This document shows, in pieces, positions 23,652 to 32,187 of a DNA stretch of 64,000 nucleotides. Source of the stretch: Marinifilum_A sediminis (lineage in GTDB: Bacteria; Bacteroidota; Bacteroidia; Bacteroidales; Marinifilaceae); assembly GCA_947496465.1 (NCBI GenBank), contig CANMCX010000001.1:992001-1056000 (forward strand). Direction: 5' to 3'. A program made the translations under genes and the position numbers. The notes below the pieces were generated by a model. It was not told where the DNA came from, searched no databases, and was given only the letters and a program-made list of their open reading frames with translations. The first letter of the stretch is position 1. Each line of letters begins with the position of its first letter.

Positions 23652-25409
23652 TTAAAGTTTCGCTTTTAGGATTTCCTGAAGAATATATCTGCTTTCAGAG
23701 ACAAGAATATTTTTATCTATCAAATCATTCAAATCCTGAATTGCTCCATCAATGTCAACCTTCTTTTTGCTTGCCTCATCATAATATCTCAAGTATAATT
23801 CATATGCTTCATTAGTTTTACCCAAGCGAAGAGTTGCCAAGGCTTGATTGAACTTAGCGTAATAGGCATTCTCATCCATTGAAATAGCTATTGCCGATAA
23901 TTCTATACAGTCTTCAAACTGATTTAAGCAGTAATAGGTCCAACCTAAATTACCTATAGCACTACTATTTTTCGGATCAATTTTTTTGGCTGCCAATAGA
24001 TCAATTTTGGCAGCTTTATAATCTTTTATTTCAATAAAATACTCTGCTCTGGCTAACCTGTTGTAGATATTTTTAGGGTAAAGGGTGACAATCAAATTAA
24101 AATCATCAATTGATTTTTTCAGTTCATTTAATTCCAAATAGCAATATGCCCTACTTCTGATCGCTAATTCATACTCAGGATCTATTTTAATTGCCTTAGT
24201 ATAATACTCAATCGCTTTGGACCAATCCTCTTGACCATAACAACAATCTCCTGCTCTTTTAATGGCATATTCATAATTAGAATCTAATTCATACGCCTTT
24301 ACAAAATCTTTTTTTGCATACTCGAAACTATCAATTTTAAAATAAGCATCACCTCTATCATCCCAATAATAATCCTTATTCGGATTCAACTCAATTGCCT
24401 TGCTGTAGTTATATATGGCTTCGTTATAGTTTTTGAATTTATAATAAACATCTCCTTTTCGATTATAATAATTATCACTATTGGGATAGAGTTCGAGTGC
24501 ATTATTATAGTAATAGAGAGCACTATCCTTTATTCCACTTTTTGAATAGGTCAGACCTAGGTTTGCATGCCCCCAAACATAAAAAGGATTGATTTCAATT
24601 GTTTTTCTATATGAAGCAACTGCCTTTTTATATTGCTTCGAATCATCGTAAATTCGTCCTATTTCGTTCCAGGCTTTGATATAGGAAGGTGATAACTTTA
24701 TTGCAAATCTTAAATCCTTCTTTGCCTCATCACATAAATCTAATTCCTTGTTGCAAAGTCCTCTTTTTACATAAGCAAATGATGAAGTGGAGTTCAGTTT
24801 TATCGCGCGTGTGAAATAATATTTACTCTTAAGCCAATCTCCCGCATTGTATAACATCTCAGCTTTTAATAGGTTAGCTGTAAAAATATCAGGAAAATTC
24901 TTAAGCAATTCCTTTAAATATTTATCTGTTTCTTTTGGGTTATTTCTAATACTTGATACAAATACCAATAAACGTAGATTAGTTTCTGGATGTAAACTTT
25001 TTACCCATTCTTTTGTAATTAACTTATCTACACCATTAATATCCTGCTTTAAACTTTTCCCAAAAAAATCAAGTAGTAATTCTTTTTGGGCACTAATGAC
25101 ATTATCGTCAACTGCAAGTTTCATTAATTGGAAGAATTCTTGAGATTGATAATCATGAGTTCTTTCCATGTTATTATTTCTATTAATTAAATTTAACCCT
25201 TTAACCAATTTAAACATGCCCTCTTCCAGACTATCCTGCATAAGTAAATTTAATCCTTCATAGACGTATTTACCATGATTGAAGTTATCGTATAAGCTTA
25301 TATTATCAGGTTTCAATAAATTTAAAAAGAGACTATCTTTTTTTTCAATTGCCGATACATGCAACCCAATGCTCAATGCAAAAAGCAAACAAAGAATTTT
25401 CAGTTTCAT
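23652..25409 (-). CDS. Exported TPR-repeat protein
   Basis: The 585-residue protein has a signal peptide (MKLKILCLLFALSIGLHVSA). It contains roughly ten consecutive TPR units from about residue 170 to 545, for example AWNEIGRIYDDSKQYKKAVASYRKTIEINP and YYNRKGDVYYKFKNYNEAIYNYSKAIELNP. It is a scaffold for protein interaction in the periplasm. It sits between a small lipoprotein gene (35 bases upstream) and the small membrane protein gene, suggesting an envelope operon of four genes with the SnoaL protein. Confidence 0.88.
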   Translation of the reverse strand: MKLKILCLLFALSIGLHVSAIEKKDSLFLNLLKPDNISLYDNFNHGKYVYEGLNLLMQDSLEEGMFKLVKGLNLINRNNNMERTHDYQSQEFFQLMKLAVDDNVISAQKELLLDFFGKSLKQDINGVDKLITKEWVKSLHPETNLRLLVFVSSIRNNPKETDKYLKELLKNFPDIFTANLLKAEMLYNAGDWLKSKYYFTRAIKLNSTSSFAYVKRGLCNKELDLCDEAKKDLRFAIKLSPSYIKAWNEIGRIYDDSKQYKKAVASYRKTIEINPFYVWGHANLGLTYSKSGIKDSALYYYNNALELYPNSDNYYNRKGDVYYKFKNYNEAIYNYSKAIELNPNKDYYWDDRGDAYFKIDSFEYAKKDFVKAYELDSNYEYAIKRAGDCCYGQEDWSKAIEYYTKAIKIDPEYELAIRSRAYCYLELNELKKSIDDFNLIVTLYPKNIYNRLARAEYFIEIKDYKAAKIDLLAAKKIDPKNSSAIGNLGWTYYCLNQFEDCIELSAIAISMDENAYYAKFNQALATLRLGKTNEAYELYLRYYDEASKKKVDIDGAIQDLNDLIDKNILVSESRYILQEILKAKL

Positions 25410-25444
25410 TCTTTTGAATCTTTAAGTATATATTCTAATTGAAT

Positions 25445-25966
25445 TTATTTGGTATTAATAATCACCACACCATCATAATTCTCTGTTGTGTATGGTTTCA
25501 TATCTTCTTTACCTTTAATAACCGTAATGGATCCTATGGTATTAGGATCAATATCTTTTAACTCCTGAAGAGAGATCACTTTATTATCCAAAAAATACAA
25601 GACTTTATGCTTATCAAATGGCAATTTGTCGTCATAAACCTTTTGCTTAGTTTTAACCAGAATAACTCCATCTTTAGCAGGTTCACCATATATCTGTTCA
25701 GCCTTTTCCTGATCCATTTTATCAACACTTGCAATTTGATCTCCTTTTAAGGAAAGCTTTTCTGACTTCAACTCCACATCCCACCTTTTCGGTTCCCCAT
25801 CAATCACCAACATTGGGTGCTTTGAAATTTCTCCCAATTCAGAAAGTTCTGTTATAAATTCTGAGAGATAGTTGCTATTAGTTTTGTCGCCATCCAATAA
25901 ATACCTGTTTGAAGAGCATGAAGAGAGTATTAATAGTAAAATAATAAGCGTAGGGATGATTTTCAT
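25445..25966 (-). CDS. Lipoprotein with TonB-plug-like motifs
   Basis: The 173-residue protein has a signal ending LILSSC with the lipid cysteine at residue 17. Two segments resemble the plug-domain motif of SusC/TonB receptors: EQIYGEPAKDGVILVKTK and YTTENYDGVVIINTK. Each follows a region like KDIDPNTIGSITVIKG. Stand-alone plug-like lipoproteins are known in Bacteroidota, but their role is unclear. It is the first gene of the envelope operon 25966-22989. Confidence 0.75.
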   Translation of the reverse strand: MKIIPTLIILLLILSSCSSNRYLLDGDKTNSNYLSEFITELSELGEISKHPMLVIDGEPKRWDVELKSEKLSLKGDQIASVDKMDQEKAEQIYGEPAKDGVILVKTKQKVYDDKLPFDKHKVLYFLDNKVISLQELKDIDPNTIGSITVIKGKEDMKPYTTENYDGVVIINTK

Positions 25967-26075
25967 AGGAAGATATAATATAAATAATTAGGTCTATGAT
26001 AGTAATTTTAAATCTACAAAATAATATCAAATAAATAAAACATATTAATTAGCTATGTGAATCGACAGTACTTAT

Positions 26076-27419
26076 TTACCACCTAATGGTAAACACCGTC
26101 TCCCCTTCTTTAGATTTACAGAACAAACTACCACCGTGGGCTCTAATAATCTGACGAGAATAACTCAAACCAATACCCGAACCTTTTTGCTTGGTAGTAA
26201 AGAATGGAATGAATATTTCATCGCTAATTTCCTCAGGTATACCCGGTCCATTATCGCTAACTCTAATCTCGGTAAACTGTCCTTTTTTAATTAGATTGAT
26301 ATCGATCTTTGAGCTTTCTGCCTCTCCGTTAAATGCTTCTCGGGAGTTGTTTACCAAATTAATAATTACCTGTATCATCATTTGTTCATCGGCAATAAAC
26401 TCAAAGTTTTTAGCCGGTAAATTTACCCGCAAGCTTCCCTCAAAATCTTCTTTTATTGGAGATAAGAGGATACTTAATCTATCGATAAAGGATTGTGTTG
26501 GAATTTTTGATAGTACCGGTTTTGGTGCTTTAGACAAAACTCTATACGATTGAACAAATCGGATCAATGCTTCACTCATTTCAGTAATCACACCCAAGCC
26601 ACTTACGGTTTTGGCAACTTTTATTTCGGGTAAATTGGAATCCTCACTCTCTATTTGCTCTTCCCATATTTTCTTTAAGGATTGTGCGATAGAGGTAACA
26701 GGAGCAAGTGAATTCATGATTTCATGACTCAAAACCCGAATCAATTTTACCCAGGCATCAATCTCTTTTCGTTCCAATTCCCCTCTAATATCCTGAAGAG
26801 TAATCAACTTTACTTTTTCGTTCTCGAGGTTGATTTCAGAACAAGCTGTATTGATTTGAATTTGCTCTTTGCTTGTATTTAAATCAAGAACTACTTTTTG
26901 CTTGTTCTGAATGCCTGCAAGATCTCCGGCAAACTTAGAATCAATCCGATTCAACTGACTAATGTGAGTGAAGGTTTTCAATCCAAACAACTCCAGAGCG
27001 GCTGCATTTACATCGGTAACATGTGTTTGCTCCGACAAAACAACTACTCCTGTTGAAATGTTCTGTAAAATCTCGCCAAAGTATTTTTCTTTTATTTTTG
27101 ATTTTACCTGAACCTCCTGCAAAATAAAATTCAGTTCGTTTAAACTTTGATGCAACTCGTTTATAATAAGATTACCTGATTTTTTGGGAAATCTAAGAGT
27201 GGTATCCTCATTCTTAATTGCTTTGATAAAGAAATCCATCTGCTTGTGTGTTTTATTCAAAAATCGAATTAAAACCCAAACGGATATCAACAAGAATATA
27301 GAAGCAAAAGCCAAGGAATAATAGGCTTTATCAATAATGGAAATTCCAATCCAAACAGAAGATCCAACCAATATTGCCAATCGAAATGTGAGAGCAAGAT
27401 TATAGTGCTTATAGGTCAT
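26076..27419 (-). CDS. NtrB-like sensor histidine kinase
   Basis: The 447-residue protein has two N-terminal transmembrane helices (about 10-30 and 35-53), a short linker, a PAS-like domain (about 115-210, ISTGVVVLSEQTHVTDVNAAALELFG), the H-box RVLSHEIMNSLAPV with phosphoacceptor H232, and a HATPase domain (VIINLVNNSREAF, VSDNGPGIPEE, GSGIGLSYSRQII). It overlaps the sigma-54 regulator gene by 11 bases, so the two are a translationally coupled two-component system. The short periplasmic loop suggests it senses the membrane or envelope. It lies divergent from the ABC permease cluster it probably controls. Confidence 0.92.
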   Translation of the reverse strand: MTYKHYNLALTFRLAILVGSSVWIGISIIDKAYYSLAFASIFLLISVWVLIRFLNKTHKQMDFFIKAIKNEDTTLRFPKKSGNLIINELHQSLNELNFILQEVQVKSKIKEKYFGEILQNISTGVVVLSEQTHVTDVNAAALELFGLKTFTHISQLNRIDSKFAGDLAGIQNKQKVVLDLNTSKEQIQINTACSEINLENEKVKLITLQDIRGELERKEIDAWVKLIRVLSHEIMNSLAPVTSIAQSLKKIWEEQIESEDSNLPEIKVAKTVSGLGVITEMSEALIRFVQSYRVLSKAPKPVLSKIPTQSFIDRLSILLSPIKEDFEGSLRVNLPAKNFEFIADEQMMIQVIINLVNNSREAFNGEAESSKIDINLIKKGQFTEIRVSDNGPGIPEEISDEIFIPFFTTKQKGSGIGLSYSRQIIRAHGGSLFCKSKEGETVFTIRW

Positions 27420-28773
27420 ACTTTTTTATTTTATTATAAAGCGTTTGTCGACTTATTCCCAACTGATTTGAAACAGCAGATAAATTTCCTGCTTGCTTTT
27501 CGATGGCAGCGCCTATCAATTTTCTTTCCATCTCCTCTAAGGTTCCATCAAAACGATTGACTCCAGAAATTTCATCGGTTTTAAAAATAAAATCGGAGCC
27601 ATTCAACACATGGTTTTCGCTAAGAATAACTGCCTTTTCAATAGCATGCTGCAATTCCCTCACATTACCAGGCCAATGATACCCTTTCAGTTTACTGATT
27701 CCGTTCGCACTAATTTTTAATTGATTCTTATTGTATTTGTCAGCATATTTTAAGATGAAGAAATTCGCCAATTCCTCTATATCTTCAACACGCTCACGTA
27801 AAGGTGGCAACTCAATCTGTATGGTGTTTATTCGGTATAGTAAATCCTCACGAAATCGACCCTCATTCACCATTTGCTGCAAATTACTATTGGTAGCGCA
27901 AACCAAACGTAGATCAACTTCCTGAATAGAATTGTCTCCTACGCGAGTTAATATTCTGTTTTGCAATACCGAAAGCAGTTTTGCCTGCATTGGCATGGTT
28001 AAGTTGCCAATTTCATCAAGAAAAAGTGTTCCCCGGTTAGCTGCCTCAATCTTTCCCATTCTATCGGAATGAGCATCGGTAAAGGCTCCTTTCTTATGTC
28101 CAAACAATTCGCTTTCGAATAAGGACTCAGCAATGGAACCCATATCCACGCTCACCATCACCCTCTTTGATCTTATTGACAAGCGATGAATTTCCTTAGC
28201 CACCAACTCTTTTCCAGTTCCATTTTCCCCGGTTATCAAAACATTGGCATTGGTCTTGGCAACTTTTTCAACCAAATTCAAAACTCGTTCCCATGCAGGC
28301 GAGGAACCTATTAAATCTTTATTGTGACCGTTGATTTCTTCAATCAATTGCTTCTCCTTTAGCTGTAAATTCCTCACCTCTTTCTTCGATTGGCTCAGCT
28401 TGCAAGCCGTATCAACTGTAGCAATCATTTTTTCATTTTCCCAGGGCTTCAAAACAAAATCGGTAGCCCCAGAACGAACGGCCTTAACTGCCAATTCAAC
28501 ATCCCCATAAGCCGTAATCATGATTACACTAATGCCAGGATTTTGAGATAGGATCTCATTCAACCAAAAGATCCCCTCATTTCCATTGTTGATACCCGCC
28601 TTAAAATTCATATCCAGTAACACAACATCGTAATGCTCCGATTGAAGTTCGGACAGTAAAGTCTTAGGGGATGATAAACACTTTAGGTTCTTGCAGTAAG
28701 GAGACAATAATAAATCAAGTGCACTTAACACACTTTTATTGTCATCTACAATTAGAATATTGGATTTTTTCAT
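27409..28773 (-). CDS. NtrC-family sigma-54-dependent response regulator
   Basis: The 454-residue protein has a receiver domain with acidic pocket VDDN, phosphoacceptor D54 (VLLDMNF) and MITAYGD. An AAA+ domain follows, with Walker A GENGTGKE, the sigma-54 contact loop GAFTDA (usual form GAFTGA) and Walker B TLFLDEIG. The C-terminal Fis-type helix-turn-helix (LSAVSNQLGISRQTLYNKIKKYDL) ends the protein. It activates sigma-54 promoters; the candidate at 28924-28937 lies in the divergent gap to the ABC cluster. The first gene of the two-gene operon, it starts 213 bp from the ABC ATPase start. Confidence 0.95.
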   Translation of the reverse strand: MKKSNILIVDDNKSVLSALDLLLSPYCKNLKCLSSPKTLLSELQSEHYDVVLLDMNFKAGINNGNEGIFWLNEILSQNPGISVIMITAYGDVELAVKAVRSGATDFVLKPWENEKMIATVDTACKLSQSKKEVRNLQLKEKQLIEEINGHNKDLIGSSPAWERVLNLVEKVAKTNANVLITGENGTGKELVAKEIHRLSIRSKRVMVSVDMGSIAESLFESELFGHKKGAFTDAHSDRMGKIEAANRGTLFLDEIGNLTMPMQAKLLSVLQNRILTRVGDNSIQEVDLRLVCATNSNLQQMVNEGRFREDLLYRINTIQIELPPLRERVEDIEELANFFILKYADKYNKNQLKISANGISKLKGYHWPGNVRELQHAIEKAVILSENHVLNGSDFIFKTDEISGVNRFDGTLEEMERKLIGAAIEKQAGNLSAVSNQLGISRQTLYNKIKKYDL

Positions 28774-28839
28774 TGGAAAGTATTGCGTTTGACTTGTTCT
28801 TTTTGATTGCAGCTCTAATTTAATCAGCTTTTCAAAATA

Positions 28840-28858
28840 TTAGACATACTGTGTCCAA
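28840..28858. promoter_or_regulatory. Candidate activator binding site (inverted repeat)
   Basis: TTAGACA-TACTG-TGTCCAA is an inverted repeat with one mismatch in seven pairs. It lies about 65 bases upstream of the sigma-54-like promoter, a distance suitable for an NtrC-type enhancer site. Confidence 0.45.
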
Positions 28859-28923
28859 TTATTTTACACACCTCAATTAAACAAAGCAGATACACAACTA
28901 ACACAGTGCAACTTACAACTAAC

Positions 28924-28937
28924 GGCACAACTTTAGA
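28924..28937 (+). promoter_or_regulatory. Candidate sigma-54 promoter of the ABC permease cluster
   Basis: CGGCACAACTTTAGAT gives GG, ten bases, then GA, against the consensus GG-N10-GC with TGGCAC at -24. The -24 element is good and the -12 element is one base off. It lies 50 bases before the ABC ATPase start and downstream of a probable enhancer. Confidence 0.5.
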
Positions 28938-28986
28938 TATATGTGATCAATAATTAACAAAGAATTTTCAATTTAAAACAATAAAG

Positions 28987-29676
28987 ATGATTACAACAAA
29001 ACAACTTTCGAAAGTATTTCAGACTGATGAGATCGAAACTCTAGCCTTAAACAATGTAAACCTTCACATTAAATCAGGTGAATTTGCTGCAATTATGGGA
29101 CCATCAGGATGTGGTAAATCAACTCTTTTAAACATTCTTGGCTTATTGGATAATCCATCGGAAGGACAATATACATTTGATAAAACGGAAGTTGCTGGAT
29201 TGAAAGAAGGACAACGTACCGACTTGAGAAAAGGAAATATTGGTTTTGTTTTTCAAAGCTTTAATCTAATTGATGAACTGAATGTATTCGAAAATGTAGA
29301 AATGCCTTTGGTGTACCAACGAATTAGCAGCAAGAAGAGAAAAGAGATGGTGAATAAGGTTCTGGATAGAATGAACATGAGTCATCGTGCACAACATTAC
29401 CCTCAGCAATTATCGGGTGGACAGCAACAGCGAGTTGCCATTGCACGTGCCGTAGTTTCAAACCCAGGATTAATTCTTGCCGATGAGCCAACAGGTAATC
29501 TCGACTCAAAAAATGGACAGGAAGTTATGGATCTTCTTACAGAGTTAAACCGCGAAGGAACAACCATTGTAATGGTTACTCACTCCTTAAAAGATGCTGG
29601 TTACGCTCACCGAATTATCAATTTGTTTGATGGTAAAGTAGTAACGGAAGAGAGTTTGGTAGCAGAGCATGCCTAG
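28987..29676 (+). CDS. ABC transporter ATP-binding protein (MacB/LolD family)
   Basis: The 229-residue protein has Walker A GPSGCGKSTLLN, Q-loop FVFQSFNLIDELNVFENVEMPL, signature LSGGQQQR, Walker B LILADEPTGNLDS and H-loop MVTHS. The LolD/MacB subfamily drives FtsX-type permeases that move lipoproteins, peptides or substrates across the periplasm by a mechanical cycle. It is the only ATPase for the six permease genes downstream, so it may serve several of them. It is separated from the first permease by 122 bases. Confidence 0.95.
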   Translation: MITTKQLSKVFQTDEIETLALNNVNLHIKSGEFAAIMGPSGCGKSTLLNILGLLDNPSEGQYTFDKTEVAGLKEGQRTDLRKGNIGFVFQSFNLIDELNVFENVEMPLVYQRISSKKRKEMVNKVLDRMNMSHRAQHYPQQLSGGQQQRVAIARAVVSNPGLILADEPTGNLDSKNGQEVMDLLTELNREGTTIVMVTHSLKDAGYAHRIINLFDGKVVTEESLVAEHA

Positions 29677-29798
29677 CATAGGAAGATAAGATCCACAAAC
29701 GCGCAGAATAGCCAAATGAAATCCTGTGGAGAATTAGAGATTTGCATGGAAACTATCTAATACAAACAGATAAAACTTACTTATAAATATCTGCAAAG

Positions 29799-32165
29799 AT
29801 GAACTTACACAACCTTAAAATATCTTTTAAAAATTTACAGAAAAACAAACTGGTATCTGCGATTAACATAGGTGGATTGGCATTAGGAATAACCATTAGT
29901 TTACTGGTTTTTTCATATGTGAACAAAGAGAAAACTATGGATCAAGAGATTGCTGATGTTGAAAACATTTATACTGTTTTAAATAACAATGATCCTGACT
30001 TATCAAGCAGAATGACCAGACATATTCGTAAAGAAATTCCAGAGATAGAAGCGATCACTTATGCAAGATATGTTTGGTCTCCTCAGAATTTTCTAAAGTT
30101 TGAAAATGTTGATCTTAAATTAAATAAGCTATTAATCGCGGACTCCTGTTTTTTCAAGGTGTTTGAGTTCGAAACTGTGTATGGAAATCTAGAAGAGGCT
30201 TTAAGTTCGGCAAACAAAATTGTATTGACCGAATCGGTAGCCAAAAAGATATTTGGAACTAAAAATCCAATAGGTAAAGAGCTGGAATACAATGCAACCT
30301 ATTTACAGAATGAAATAATAGAAGTTGGTGCGGTAATTAAGAACTTATCGCACAAATGTTCCTGGGAGTTTGATGCTGTTTTATCTGTTCCTACCAATTT
30401 TAAAATTAATTGGTTTAAGAACAATCATGAATATTGGGGAGCTCAAAACTATAATGCTTTCGCAAAAACTCCATCAAATATTTCTGCTGAGATCATTAAT
30501 AAAAAATTAAGAAATATCTCAGTTGAAAATATACCCGAAAGTTATAAAGAACGTACAAAATTTCAAATTCAACCCTTCACCCAATCCTATAGTCAGCATC
30601 CTGAAATTGAAATTTTAAAACATGGTAATCTACTTACCTTAACCATTATTCAAATAACAGGATTTTTGATTCTTTTTTTGGCGTGTATCAATTACATTAA
30701 CCTGGTTACTGCTCAAAAAATAAAACGTTTAAGAAATATTGGAATCTTAAAAGTATTGGGAGGTAAAAAAGGCAAAGTAATTGAATTAATTGCAGTTGAA
30801 TCAGGCTTAGTTCTTTTGATTACCAGCATTCTGGTTATTGTTTTAAGTAATTTTCTTTTGATTGGTTTAAATCAAATCACTAATTCTGAATTTACTTTAG
30901 CTGAAATTTTTACTGGTACTAACCTGGTTATATTTATTTCACTATTGAGTTTTACTTTTCTATTAACTGGTATTATTCCAGGGATATCATTGAGTAAAGG
31001 TAAAACTACAGCTCTACTTAAAAATACCACAAATACTCGATCGCAAAATTATTTGAGAAATTCACTCCTTATTTTTCAATTCTGTATAACGATAGTATTG
31101 CTAAGTGGCATTATCCTTATTAACAAACAGAATAATTACATGAGCGAATTGGATCCTGGTTTTAAAAGAGAGCAAATTCTTTATGTCACAACCAATCCTC
31201 AAATAAAAAATGGCATAGATGCCTTCAATTCTGAAATCAAACGAATTCCGGAAATAGTTGACATTACTTATTCATCTTCCTTACCAGGATACAATCATTC
31301 CAACTGGGGATTACCAATGATATACAATGGAGAAGAGCAAAAAATAGGTTTTGCAAATTTGTTCATCAGTCCTAATTTTTTCGACTTTTTCGGAATCGAT
31401 CTGGTAAGAGGAAAGCAATTCAATCAATACTCGGAAGAAAATGAAGATTGGATTTTCAATTCAACAGCTATCAAAAAATTTAACATACAAGTTCTGGAAG
31501 ATGCAAACATTTCTAACAATGGCACAATTGGAAAAGTAATCGCAGAGGTTAAAGATTTCAATCATGAATCAACACATTCTCTTATTAGAGCAATGGGCTT
31601 TCGCAGCTGTGGTAAATCAGATGAAGTGGCATATTTTAAAATCAATACTTCGAATATAGCAAGTACCGAAAATTGCATTCGATCCATGGAAAGAGTTTGG
31701 AGTAATATTTCACCAAATTTTCCAATGGAAATTAACTATCTGGATGAATCTTGGGAAGCATTATACCAAAAAGAGAGACAGTTTCAGAGGATATTGAATT
31801 ATGCCACTGTTATCTCAATACTTCTATCCTGTTTGGGCTTAATCAGTTTAACCTATTTTATTGTTGAGACACACACCAAGGAGATTGGAATAAGAAAAAC
31901 CAATGGTGCTAAAACTTTAGAAATTGTAAAAATGCTCAATAAAGATCTGGTAAAGTGGGTAGGAATTGCATTCCTTATTGCTTGTCCTATAGCATGGTTT
32001 TCGCTTAGTAAATGGCTGAGTGCATTTGCTTACAAAACGGAATTTAGCTGGTGGATATTTCCAGTAGCGGGAATCATTGCATTGGGAATTGCATTGCTAA
32101 CTGTGTCGTGGCAATCGTGGAGAGCGGCTAAAATGAATCCTGTAGAGAGTTTGAGGTATGAGTAA
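29799..32165 (+). CDS. FtsX/MacB-like ABC permease, copy 1
   Basis: The 788-residue protein has two MacB-PCD periplasmic domains alternating with two sets of helices: one helix near residue 20, three around 285-400, one near 425, and three at the C-terminus. The C-terminal block carries KEIGIRKTNGAKTLEIVKMLNKDLVKW, then a W-rich stretch (FSWWIFPVAGIIALGIALLTVSWQSWRAAK) and the tail NPVESLRYE. All six paralogues in this cluster share this block. It is the first permease after the ATPase gene. The substrate cannot be read from sequence. Confidence 0.92.
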   Translation: MNLHNLKISFKNLQKNKLVSAINIGGLALGITISLLVFSYVNKEKTMDQEIADVENIYTVLNNNDPDLSSRMTRHIRKEIPEIEAITYARYVWSPQNFLKFENVDLKLNKLLIADSCFFKVFEFETVYGNLEEALSSANKIVLTESVAKKIFGTKNPIGKELEYNATYLQNEIIEVGAVIKNLSHKCSWEFDAVLSVPTNFKINWFKNNHEYWGAQNYNAFAKTPSNISAEIINKKLRNISVENIPESYKERTKFQIQPFTQSYSQHPEIEILKHGNLLTLTIIQITGFLILFLACINYINLVTAQKIKRLRNIGILKVLGGKKGKVIELIAVESGLVLLITSILVIVLSNFLLIGLNQITNSEFTLAEIFTGTNLVIFISLLSFTFLLTGIIPGISLSKGKTTALLKNTTNTRSQNYLRNSLLIFQFCITIVLLSGIILINKQNNYMSELDPGFKREQILYVTTNPQIKNGIDAFNSEIKRIPEIVDITYSSSLPGYNHSNWGLPMIYNGEEQKIGFANLFISPNFFDFFGIDLVRGKQFNQYSEENEDWIFNSTAIKKFNIQVLEDANISNNGTIGKVIAEVKDFNHESTHSLIRAMGFRSCGKSDEVAYFKINTSNIASTENCIRSMERVWSNISPNFPMEINYLDESWEALYQKERQFQRILNYATVISILLSCLGLISLTYFIVETHTKEIGIRKTNGAKTLEIVKMLNKDLVKWVGIAFLIACPIAWFSLSKWLSAFAYKTEFSWWIFPVAGIIALGIALLTVSWQSWRAAKMNPVESLRYE

Positions 32166-32187
32166 ATAATAAAACCCAAAAATAATT

